Assembly: GCF_025506355.1 (NCBI RefSeq)
Contig: NZ_JANZYP010000063.1
Location: 1 to 62,146, forward strand
From: Sphaerisporangium corydalis
Lineage (GTDB): Bacteria; Actinomycetota; Actinomycetes; Streptosporangiales; Streptosporangiaceae
Length of the DNA: 62,146 bases
Direction of reading: 5' to 3'
Under the pieces are notes generated by a model, which was not told the DNA's origin, did not search any database, and saw nothing but the letters and a program-made list of their open reading frames with translations. The translations under genes were made by a program, and so were the position numbers. How positions within the stretch are numbered: position 1 is the stretch's first letter; each line of letters opens with the position of its first letter. Below, piece by piece: positions 34,412 to 41,895 of the stretch.

Positions 34412-35665
34412 TCAGCGTGCCTGGTCGTACACAAGGCCGCGCTCGATCCGGCGGACCGCCTCGTAGTCGGCCCGGACCTGCTCCGGGTGCTCGTGGGCGA
34501 GGATCACGTAGCCCAGGGCGTGGCTGGAGTACAGGTCGTGGGTGGCGGCGACGCGGTCGCCGCTGCGCACGTTGATCCGCGAGGCGTGGTGGCTGGCGAG
34601 CGAGCGCACCCGCCGGTACTCCTCCGCGTTGCGCAGCACCCCCGGCGTCCTGGCGACGAACAGCACGCCGCGCACGGTCTTGCGCAGGGTGAAGCCCGCC
34701 GGAACGGCCCGGTCTCCGGCGAGGTAGCGGGCCAGCCGGTCGACCTGGCTGTCGCCGGTGGCCTCCCGGCAGTATTCGGGGACGCCGCCGCCCGCGATGC
34801 GCGCGTTGACCTCGATCAGCCGGGGCCCCTGGCCGGTCCGCATGATCTCGATGTGCGCGGCGCCGAAGCGGACGCCGACCGCGTCGAGCACGCGGGTGGC
34901 GAAGCCGACCAGCTCGGCGTGGCCCGGGGTGTCGTGCGGCAGCCATTCCATGTAGTCGTAGACCGCCATGTGCCCGGCGTTGTGCCGTTTGCGGTACACG
35001 CAGATGTCGGTCACCGTGTGCGTCCCGTCGAAGGTGCAGGTGTCGACGACGTACTCGGTGCCGGTCAGGTACTCCTGGACGAGCACCCGGTCGTTGACCA
35101 GGCCGAGCTTGTTGCGCCCGCCCAGCAGGCGGTGGAATGCCGGACGCCAGTCCGCGCCGGCCGGCACGCGGGTGACGCCGTCCGTCCCCGCGCTCTTGGG
35201 CGGCTTCAGCACCAGGTCGTGCCCTCCCCCGCCCGGCCTGGCGAGCCACTCCTCGACCTCGGCGGCGTCGGCGGTGCACACCTGCGCGACGCCGGGCAGG
35301 CCGGCGGCGGCCACGGCCGAGGCCATCGCGCCCTTGTCCCTGCGGGCGGCGGCCAGGGCCGGGTCGTTCGCCCGCCCGGGGGTGACCAGGGCGGCCAGCC
35401 GGTCGGCGAGCTCGACGCCGCTCTCGGCGCCGGCGAGCACGGCGACCGGGGTGAGCGCCCGCAGGTGCGCGAGGGTCTCTCCCAGGTGGCCCGCGTGCGC
35501 GATGACCTGGTGGAAGTCCTCGGGGTGGTACGAGCCCGCCCACATCGCGGGCGGGCGGCGGGCGGAGGTGACCGCGACCGGCAGCAGGCCCGCGTCCCGC
35601 AACGCGGGCGCCAGCAGGTTGCCCGAGGAGTACGGGTCGACGATGACGACGATGGGCTTGTCCAT
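34412..35665 (-). CDS. ATP-grasp ligase 2
   Basis: 417 residues, ATG 35665. It begins VIVDPYSSGNLLAPALRDAG and is a paralog of ATP-grasp 3 (37703-38977). The ATP-binding Lys is in HDLVLKPPKSAGTDGV, the lid in VLVQEYLTGTEYVVDT, and the metal site RLIEVNARIAGGG has Glu and Asn intact. This subgroup includes enzymes that ligate amino acids to amines or carriers. Lying between the GriI and GriH homologs, it is well placed to activate or aminoacylate the aryl amine or its carboxylate. Confidence 0.88.
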   Translation of the reverse strand: MDKPIVVIVDPYSSGNLLAPALRDAGLLPVAVTSARRPPAMWAGSYHPEDFHQVIAHAGHLGETLAHLRALTPVAVLAGAESGVELADRLAALVTPGRANDPALAAARRDKGAMASAVAAAGLPGVAQVCTADAAEVEEWLARPGGGGHDLVLKPPKSAGTDGVTRVPAGADWRPAFHRLLGGRNKLGLVNDRVLVQEYLTGTEYVVDTCTFDGTHTVTDICVYRKRHNAGHMAVYDYMEWLPHDTPGHAELVGFATRVLDAVGVRFGAAHIEIMRTGQGPRLIEVNARIAGGGVPEYCREATGDSQVDRLARYLAGDRAVPAGFTLRKTVRGVLFVARTPGVLRNAEEYRRVRSLASHHASRINVRSGDRVAATHDLYSSHALGYVILAHEHPEQVRADYEAVRRIERGLVYDQAR

Positions 35666-35710
35666 GCTCAGTTGCTCTCCGGCCTGCTGGGGGCTGTCGG
35701 ACGTTCGATC

Positions 35711-35861
35711 CGGTGGGGTGGCGGGCGCTCGGGTTCGATGGGTTGCGGGCGCTCGGGTTCGGTGGGTTGCGGGCGCTCGGTTCGGTGGGTTGCGGGCGCT
35801 CGGTTCGGTGGGTTGCGGGCGCTCGGTTCGGTGGGTGGCGGGCGCTCGGTTCGGTGGGTGG
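35711..35861. repeat. 23-bp tandem repeat between ATP-grasp 2 and griH
   Basis: Six to seven copies of a unit close to GCGGGCGCTCGGTTCGGTGG plus GTT fill the gap right after the griH-type stop codon (35862). The later copies are identical to each other, so the array is young and probably length-variable. Frames through it (Pro/Glu/Arg-rich) are not genes. Confidence 0.85.
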
Positions 35862-36962
35862 TCAGTTCTCGACGATCGCTTCGCTGACCTTGATGCCGAC
35901 GTGCCTGCCGGGCTCGCACACGTGCGCCAGGAGCCGGGTGCCGGGCTCGACGGAGGTGCAGTTCATCGGCCTGCCGTCGGCGTCGAAGATCCGCACGTGC
36001 CAGTCGTCCTGCACGAAGACGTTGAGCGGCACCCCTCCGGCGACGGCCTGGATCAGGCGCAGCGGCCGCAGCTCGGTCTTCACCCGGCCGACGCGCACCG
36101 GGTAGGCCGAACCGGCGGTGTTGACGGCCAGCACGGTGCCGCCCGCCGACAGGTCGGTGATGTACTCGGTCCCGCCGTCGGACCAGACGTAGGAGTGCAC
36201 GGCGCCGGCGTTGACCCGGAACGGCCGCAGGTTCATGTACGGCAGGTGGTGGACCTCGGCGCACACGACCAGCCCGCCGCTGGAGGTGGAGCCGACGATC
36301 ATCCCCTCGTCCTGCTCGAACAGCCAGGTGGTGTCGACGCAGCCCCGGTACCCCATCCCGGCGTGGCGCACCGCGGTGACGGTCGCCTCGACCAGGGGGA
36401 TGTCGAACCGCTGCGCCCTCAGGAGGCGCGGCATGAGCCGTCCCGCCTCCTCGATGTCGTCCACGGCGAACAGCAGCCCGGCGGGGCCGGACTCCAGCAC
36501 CCCGCTGGACACGACGGCGTCCCCGTGGCCGGTCACCTTCTTCACGACGCGGGTGCCGGTGCCCTGGGCGGCGGCCAGCAGCAGCTCCAGCGGGATGTTC
36601 GTCGGGTCGGTGAAGTCGACGAGGAGGTGGTCGACGCGCCCGATCATGTCGCGGCAGTGCCGCAGGGACGGCCCGTCGCCGACGGTGACCCGAAGTCCGG
36701 CCGCGCGGCCGGTCTCCCGTACGGCGCCGATCAGCTCAGAGTCGGTGACGACCACCGTGCCGCCCAGCTCGGCGGCCCGCGGCAGGTCGCCGGGGTCCTC
36801 GGCGAGGCAGGCGACCTGGACGCGGTCGTGCAGCCGCACCTCGGGCAGCCGCGCCGCCTGGGCGGGCCTGACCAGGACGTGGTCGACCGGGGTGTGGTTG
36901 ATCAGGCCGCCGACCGCGCCGAGGTCGGCGGGGCCGGTGATGTCACACCAGATCTCGGGCAT
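35862..36962 (-). CDS. griH: GriH-type 3-amino-4-hydroxybenzoate synthase (DHQ synthase II family)
   Basis: 366 residues from ATG 36962 with GGAG eight bases upstream. The upstream extension to 36995 lacks a site. The family, 3-dehydroquinate synthase II (PF01959), includes GriH, which cyclises and aromatises the GriI product to 3-amino-4-hydroxybenzoic acid. Diagnostic stretches are RVVKKVTGHGDAVVSSGVLE, GLVVCAEVHHLPYMNLRPFR and VNAGAVHSYV. Length matches GriH. A true shikimate role is unlikely in an actinomycete, which uses the AroB type. The terminal tandem repeat array follows immediately. Confidence 0.87.
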   Translation of the reverse strand: MPEIWCDITGPADLGAVGGLINHTPVDHVLVRPAQAARLPEVRLHDRVQVACLAEDPGDLPRAAELGGTVVVTDSELIGAVRETGRAAGLRVTVGDGPSLRHCRDMIGRVDHLLVDFTDPTNIPLELLLAAAQGTGTRVVKKVTGHGDAVVSSGVLESGPAGLLFAVDDIEEAGRLMPRLLRAQRFDIPLVEATVTAVRHAGMGYRGCVDTTWLFEQDEGMIVGSTSSGGLVVCAEVHHLPYMNLRPFRVNAGAVHSYVWSDGGTEYITDLSAGGTVLAVNTAGSAYPVRVGRVKTELRPLRLIQAVAGGVPLNVFVQDDWHVRIFDADGRPMNCTSVEPGTRLLAHVCEPGRHVGIKVSEAIVEN

Positions 36963-37074
36963 TGCGGGCTCTCCAGGTTCGGCCGTGGGTCGCACGGGAC
37001 ACCCGGACGGCCGGCGTCGGTGCCGGGTCGTCCGGTGGGGCTCGTCACGGCGACGGGTGGCCGTGACGTCGTGG

Positions 37075-37701
37075 TCAGGCGCCGAGGGCGAGCCGTACGG
37101 CGAAGAACGTGAACACCGCGGCGGTGAGGCCGCAGGTGACGCGGGTGACGGCGGGGGTGTGCACGAATTTGGCGAGCCTGCCGACGACCGTCATCCAGGT
37201 CAGCAGCCACAGCAACACCAGGCCCAGGTACACGGCGGCCAGCAGCGCCACCCCTCGCGCCGGTTCCACTCCTGGCGGGACGAACTGCGGCAGGAACGCC
37301 ATCAGGAAGACGCCCACCTTGGGGTTGGTCCCGGTGCAGGCCAGCCCCTGGAGGAACGCCCGCCCGGCGGGCGCGTCTCCGCCGGGCGTCCCGGCCCGGG
37401 CCGGCGGCCACAGGGCCGACCGGAGGGCCGGGACGGCCATGCCGATGAGCACCGTCGCGCCCGCCCAGCGCAGCGCCGTGAACAGCGCGGGCTCGGCCGC
37501 CAGCAGCGCGGCCATGCCGAGCGCGCCCACGGCGGCCTGCGCCGCACCGGCCGCGACCATCCCGGCCGCCGCCGCCACCGCGGGACGCAGCCGTCCCCAG
37601 GTGAGCACCAGCCGGGTGATCAGCGCCAGGTCCGGTCCGGGCGTCACGATCACGACCAGGGAGCCGGTCAGGAACGCGACGGAGATCATCGGCGAGGTCA
37701 T
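37075..37701 (-). CDS. LysE/RhtB-family exporter
   Basis: 208 residues, ATG 37701, one base after the ATP-grasp 3 stop (TGAGATG). Six membrane segments and the signature VIVTPGPDLALITRLVLTWG near the N-terminus mark it as a LysE-type amino-acid or homoserine-lactone exporter. Lys in NPKVGVFLMAFLPQF is the second family motif. In this operon it could export an amino-acid-like intermediate or the final product. The MFS protein is a second exporter. Confidence 0.9.
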   Translation of the reverse strand: MTSPMISVAFLTGSLVVIVTPGPDLALITRLVLTWGRLRPAVAAAAGMVAAGAAQAAVGALGMAALLAAEPALFTALRWAGATVLIGMAVPALRSALWPPARAGTPGGDAPAGRAFLQGLACTGTNPKVGVFLMAFLPQFVPPGVEPARGVALLAAVYLGLVLLWLLTWMTVVGRLAKFVHTPAVTRVTCGLTAAVFTFFAVRLALGA

Positions 37702-37702
37702 C

Positions 37703-38977
37703 TCAGGCCACCGGCCCGCCGGGTGCGTCGAACACCAGGTCGCGCTCCAGGTCCCTGATGACCTGGTAGTCCCGCTCGACCTGCGCCGCGTCGGGGTGGG
37801 ACAGGATGACGAACCCGAATTCGAGGCTGTCCACCAGGCTCCTGGTCGCCTGGACGAGGTCGCCCTCGGCCAGGTTCAGCACAGAGAACCGGTGGCTCGG
37901 CAGGTCCTTGATCGCGTCCAGCGCGGCCACGTCACGCACCGCGCCGGACGCCCTGGCGATGTGGAACACGCACATCTGGTGGCTGACCAGGCGGTAGTCC
38001 ATGGGGACCTCGCCGCCGGTGAGGGCGCGCACCGTCCGGTCGATCTGGCTGTCCCCGGTGGCGATCCGGTTGAACCTCGGCTGCCCGCCGCCGTGCGCCC
38101 GCGCGCCGAGCTCGATCAGCACCGGCCCGCCGGCGGTGTTCATGATCTCGATGTGCGCGGCCCCGAACCGCATCCCGACCGCGTCCAGCACGCCACGGGC
38201 GTACTCGACCAGTCCGGGGACGGCCGGGTCGTCGGCCGGCACCCAGCGCATGGCGTCGTAGACCGCCATGTGCGGCCCGTTGTCCACCTTGACGTACCGG
38301 CACACGTCGACCACGCCGTGCTCGCCGTCCCGGCTGAAGGTGTCCACCACGTACTCGGTGCCGGTGAGGAACTTCTGCACCAGCAGCCGGTCGTCGGCGA
38401 AGCCCATCTGGTTGATCCGGCCGAGCCCCTTGGCGAACACCTCGCGCCAGCCGTCGCCGCCCGGCACCTTCACCACGCCGTCGGTGCTGGCGCTGGCCGG
38501 CGGCTTGACCACCAGGTCCTGCCCGGTGAGGCCCTCCCGGCCGAGCCAGGCCGCCACCTCCTCGGCGTCGTCGGCGCAGATCTGCGGGATCACCGGCAGC
38601 CCGGCCGCCGCGACCGCCTGGGCCATCGCCCACTTGTCGCGCCGCGCCGAGGCCAGCTCCGGCACGTTGCTCCGGCCGGGCACCACCATCGGCGCCAGCC
38701 GCTCGGCGAGCTCGACACCGGACTCCCCGCCGGCGATCACGCACCGGGGGCGCAGCGCCCGCAGTTCGCCCGCCAGCGCCGCCACGTCACCGGTGAAGAC
38801 GATCTTCCTGCGGAAGTCCTGCGGCCGGTACGACGAGGCGTAGGCGTCCGGCGGCCGCTCGGAGGTGAGGACGGCGACCACCTCCACCCCGTGCTCGGCG
38901 AACGCGGCGGGGAACATCGCGCCCGACGAGTAGGGGTCGACGACGACGACCGGGCCAGTGAGGTCAGCGTGCGTCAC
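37703..38977 (-). CDS. ATP-grasp ligase 3, altered metal motif
   Basis: 424 residues from GTG 38977 with GGAGG upstream, overlapping the esterase stop by 14 nt. It starts VVVDPYSSGAMFPAAFAEHG and is a paralog of ATP-grasp 2. The ATP-binding Lys is in QDLVVKPPASASTDGVV and the lid is LLVQKFLTGTEYVVDT. The metal motif is VLIELGARAHGGG: the usual Asn of E-x-N-x-R is Gly here. Such ELGAR-HGG variants exist in amino-acid ligases, so activity is likely but with different metal handling. Two paralogs in one cluster suggest two successive ligations. Confidence 0.87.
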   Translation of the reverse strand: MTHADLTGPVVVVDPYSSGAMFPAAFAEHGVEVVAVLTSERPPDAYASSYRPQDFRRKIVFTGDVAALAGELRALRPRCVIAGGESGVELAERLAPMVVPGRSNVPELASARRDKWAMAQAVAAAGLPVIPQICADDAEEVAAWLGREGLTGQDLVVKPPASASTDGVVKVPGGDGWREVFAKGLGRINQMGFADDRLLVQKFLTGTEYVVDTFSRDGEHGVVDVCRYVKVDNGPHMAVYDAMRWVPADDPAVPGLVEYARGVLDAVGMRFGAAHIEIMNTAGGPVLIELGARAHGGGQPRFNRIATGDSQIDRTVRALTGGEVPMDYRLVSHQMCVFHIARASGAVRDVAALDAIKDLPSHRFSVLNLAEGDLVQATRSLVDSLEFGFVILSHPDAAQVERDYQVIRDLERDLVFDAPGGPVA

Positions 38978-39923
38978 TGACTGCCTCCGGGCCCCCGGCC
39001 AGGGCGGCGGCGGCCGCGCAGAACCGGCGGACCATGTCCGCGGCCGGCTCGCTCATCCCCCGGGCGCGCACGGGGGCGTGCACCATGCCCGCCTCCAGGA
39101 CGTGCTCGACCGGCGTGCCGTTGGCGCGGAGCAGGTCCGCGTAGGTCCCGGCGTCGACGCGCAGCGAGTCCATCTCGCACCCGACGACGTAGGCGGGCGG
39201 CAGGTCGTGGAACTTGCCCTCCAGCAGCGGGGAGACGTACGGGTCGGCCGCCAGCTCGGGGTCGGGGCAGTAGCAGGCGGTGTAGAACTCCATCTCGCCG
39301 CCGGACAGCAGCGGGGCGTCCTCGCCGCCGTGCCGCCAGCGGGTGAAGTCGAGCACCGGGCTGATCAGCGCCTGGCCCCGCAGGGCCGGGCCGCCGCGGT
39401 CGCGGGCCATCATCGACAGCACCACCGCCATGTTGGCCCCGGAGCTCTCGCCCGCGACCACCGCGGCCGCGGGGTCGACCGACAGCCCGAAGGCGGCCGG
39501 GTCGGCCAGCACGGCGGTCATCCCGGCGTAGCAGTCCTCCACCGGGCCGGGGAACGGGTTCTCCGGCGCCATCCCGAAGTCCAGGGCGACGGTGACCAGC
39601 CCGGTGCGGTCGGCGATCTCGGCGACCAGGCTGTGGTGGCTGGTGAGCGACCCGATGACGAAGCCGCCGCCGCGGACGTAGAAGATCACGCCGTCGCCGC
39701 CGTGCCAGCCGGGCTGGTAGATCCGCATCCGGGTGGCCGGGCGGTCCTGGTGCTCCACGGTCGCGTCCCGCCAGGTGACGGACGCGGGCACCGGGATGGG
39801 CAGGGCCTCGGCCAGCGAATCGTAGAGGGCGCGCTGCCGCTCCACGGGGTAGGTGTAGAAGTCGGGGGGCAACGCGGCGTTCACCTTGTCGACGAACTCC
39901 GCGATCCCTGCTGCGTAGGCCAT
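38964..39923 (-). CDS. Alpha/beta hydrolase, hormone-sensitive-lipase type
   Basis: 319 residues, ATG 39923, AGGAGG seven bases upstream. The nucleophile elbow is AGESSGANMA (Ser160), the acid is in CEMDSLRVDA and the His is in AGMVHAPVRARG. The oxyanion-hole motif, normally HGGG, is RGGG here (Arg84), an unusual change. In the cluster it could hydrolyse an ester or a carrier-bound intermediate, or catalyse acyl transfer to the amine. It is translationally coupled to ATP-grasp 3. No signal peptide. Confidence 0.87.
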   Translation of the reverse strand: MAYAAGIAEFVDKVNAALPPDFYTYPVERQRALYDSLAEALPIPVPASVTWRDATVEHQDRPATRMRIYQPGWHGGDGVIFYVRGGGFVIGSLTSHHSLVAEIADRTGLVTVALDFGMAPENPFPGPVEDCYAGMTAVLADPAAFGLSVDPAAAVVAGESSGANMAVVLSMMARDRGGPALRGQALISPVLDFTRWRHGGEDAPLLSGGEMEFYTACYCPDPELAADPYVSPLLEGKFHDLPPAYVVGCEMDSLRVDAGTYADLLRANGTPVEHVLEAGMVHAPVRARGMSEPAADMVRRFCAAAAALAGGPEAVSDAR

Positions 39924-40049
39924 GAGGAGCCTCCTGAAGTCTCGTGCGGTAAGGGCCGGGGCGGCCCGGTGTTCTCCATGGGGACGAACACCGGGCGCCC
40001 CGGCGGGGTTGCGCGGCGGGCGGGGCCGGTTTCGCGTCCGGCCTTCTCG

Positions 40050-40135
40050 CCGCGCGCCTCGGCCGGTACGCGGCGCGCCTCGGTTTGGTACGCGGCGTTT
40101 CGGCCGGTACGCGGCGCGCCTCGGTTCGGTACGCC
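40050..40135. repeat. ~20-bp tandem repeats between Rieske and esterase genes
   Basis: About four units of the type CGCGCCTCGGTTTGGTACGC lie in the 221-bp gap after the Rieske stop. Alternate units (GGCCGGTACGCGGCGCGCCT) are identical, giving a higher-order period near 40 bp. The array is comparable to the one at 35711-35861 but has a different sequence. Confidence 0.75.
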
Positions 40136-40144
40136 GCGTACCGG

Positions 40145-40492
40145 TCAGTTCGCGGCGCGCATGCCGCAGAGGTCCCGCGACAGCGGCAGGTGACCGGTGC
40201 TCGTCTCGGTGTCGGCGGGCACGGGGAACACGGCGGTGACCGTGTTGCCCCAGCGGACGGCCGGAATGCCCTTCTTGATCAGCCGGGTGGCCGAGATCCC
40301 GGCCCCGTGCCAGGGGCATACGAGCCGGACGCCCGCCTTGTCCAGGTCGGCGAGGTGGAGCGGGCCACCCCGGTGCGAGCAGCGCGCGGGCAGCACGAAC
40401 GCCCCCCGCGCGGTGCGCGCGTAGACGTACGGCACGCTGCCCACTTCGACGCAGTTGCCGGCGCCTTCGGCGGCGAAGGTCAGGACAAGCAT
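40145..40492 (-). CDS. Rieske [2Fe-2S] protein
   Basis: 115 residues from ATG 40492, overlapping the sznF-type stop by 13 nt. The Rieske ligands are complete: Cys38/His40 in ARCSHRGGPLH and Cys59/His62 in LVCPWHGAGI. There is no catalytic oxygenase domain, so it is a stand-alone ferredoxin. The coupled position behind the diiron oxygenase-cupin gene makes it a candidate electron donor to that enzyme or to the P450. The C-terminus (TETSTGHLPLSRDLCGMRAAN) extends beyond a minimal ferredoxin. Confidence 0.9.
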   Translation of the reverse strand: MLVLTFAAEGAGNCVEVGSVPYVYARTARGAFVLPARCSHRGGPLHLADLDKAGVRLVCPWHGAGISATRLIKKGIPAVRWGNTVTAVFPVPADTETSTGHLPLSRDLCGMRAAN

Positions 40493-41895
40493 GCGCGGTA
40501 GTCCCCGACCGAGTGGATCTCGTAGACGCACTCCTCGGACTCGATGATCGCGCCGTGCAGGCGGTTCCTCCAGATCACCGTGCCCTCGCCCGCCTCCAGG
40601 ATCTGGTGGGAGTCGTAGCCGCTGACGAACTTCATCGTCCCCGACGCGATGTGGCACAGTTCGTCGCCGTCGTGCTGGTGGGTGTTGGACAGCTCACCCC
40701 GGGGCTCGACGATGTACGCCACCGGCGCCGTCACCTCGCCGCTCTCGACCTTCTTCCACACCGGGTCGTGCAGCTTCTTGTTCTGCGGTCCGGCGTCCAT
40801 CCAGGCCACCTGGGTGGCGAAGTCGTCGTCGGCGAGCTGGGCGATGGCCCGGTACTCCTCGAACCCGCGCACGATCTCCGGGATGACCGCCTCGCCGCAC
40901 TGCTCGACGATCGGCAGGATCAGCTTCTCCAGGGCCATGCGCCCGTGGTGGGTGTCGATGTGGACGTGCTCGGTGAAGTACTCGACGTCCACCTCGCCGC
41001 CGAACACCTCGGTCAGCAGGTCCGCCCCGCGCTCACAGAAGTCCACCAGCGTGGTCTCGGTGTAGTAGAGCGCGCCGAGGTAGCGGAAGAAGTGCTCGTG
41101 GTTGCGGCCGAGGTAGTGGAAGTAGTTGCTCATCATCAGGCTGCTGGTCAGGTAGTACTGCCAGTAGCGGTGCAGGTCGGGGCTGAGCCCGGCCGAGGTC
41201 ATCGTCCGCTCGAACAGCGTGCTGTGCTTGGACTCGTGGACGCCGTAGCCGTACTCGTCGATGATGATCTTGAACCACTCCGACTGCACGGGCCCGTAGT
41301 AGCCCATGGCGTTGCGGATCATCGGCGAGGCCTCGGACAGGAAGTCCGGCGCGAACTGGATCAGCCAGTTACGGGCCGCGCGCTTGGGGTCGCTGGACTC
41401 GCGGATCGCCTTCTCGCTGGCCATCGGCACCGACGGCTGGTCGCGGAGCCTGCCGAGGTAGGCGACCAGGCTCTCCTTGGTCCACTCCCCGCTGACCTCG
41501 ATGTCGTCGAGGAAGCCGAAGACGTGCCTTTCGAGGTAGGGCCGGATCATCTCCCCGCGCGCCCGGTTCGTCGAGCTGTAGAAACTCTTGAAGTCGGCCC
41601 AGTGCTCCGCGGTCATCGGGCCCTTGGGCAGGAACATCATGTCGGTCTCGTACACCGTCGCGAGCAGGCGGTTCGCGGCGAGCGCCGAATAGTCGAGCAG
41701 GTCCTCCTTGGGCAACGGCGTGCTGAAGTTCAAGTACTTGATGATCTGCGGCCGCAACTGCCGCCGATACGGGTTGTCGGTGTTCTGCCATTCCTCGTTG
41801 TCGAGATAAATGGGGTTGCTCGCGAAATCAAGCGCGAGTTCGGACAAACGAGCCGGGTCGAGCTCGAACGGCGTGTGGTTCGGAGTGAAACTCAC
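40480..41895 (-). CDS. sznF: SznF-type diiron N-oxygenase/cupin, N-nitrosourea-forming
   Basis: 471 residues from GTG 41895 (GAAGGGAAT upstream), overlapping the previous stop as GTGA. The layout is an N-terminal helical part, a heme-oxygenase-like diiron domain (about 150-335) and a C-terminal cupin (about 390-460). All ligands I recall for SznF are present, one residue lower in number: Glu188, Glu214 and His224 (DEYGYGVHESKHS), Glu280, His310, Asp314 and His317, then cupin His406, His408 and His447. SznF hydroxylates N-omega-methyl-L-arginine twice, and the cupin iron rearranges it to an N-methyl-N-nitrosourea. Identity looks high throughout, so the same reaction is expected. The paired methyltransferase upstream would supply the substrate. 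Confidence 0.95.
   Translation of the reverse strand: MSFTPNHTPFELDPARLSELALDFASNPIYLDNEEWQNTDNPYRRQLRPQIIKYLNFSTPLPKEDLLDYSALAANRLLATVYETDMMFLPKGPMTAEHWADFKSFYSSTNRARGEMIRPYLERHVFGFLDDIEVSGEWTKESLVAYLGRLRDQPSVPMASEKAIRESSDPKRAARNWLIQFAPDFLSEASPMIRNAMGYYGPVQSEWFKIIIDEYGYGVHESKHSTLFERTMTSAGLSPDLHRYWQYYLTSSLMMSNYFHYLGRNHEHFFRYLGALYYTETTLVDFCERGADLLTEVFGGEVDVEYFTEHVHIDTHHGRMALEKLILPIVEQCGEAVIPEIVRGFEEYRAIAQLADDDFATQVAWMDAGPQNKKLHDPVWKKVESGEVTAPVAYIVEPRGELSNTHQHDGDELCHIASGTMKFVSGYDSHQILEAGEGTVIWRNRLHGAIIESEECVYEIHSVGDYRACLS

Noticed and set aside
35711-35861. CRISPR-like array
   Set aside because: Units are contiguous 23-bp tandem repeats without unique spacers, and no cas gene is present.
34022-35887. 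621-residue plus-strand frame ending in GCGRSVRW-type repeats
   Set aside because: Shadow of ATP-grasp 2 and griI. The repeats are just the translated 23-bp array at 35711-35861.
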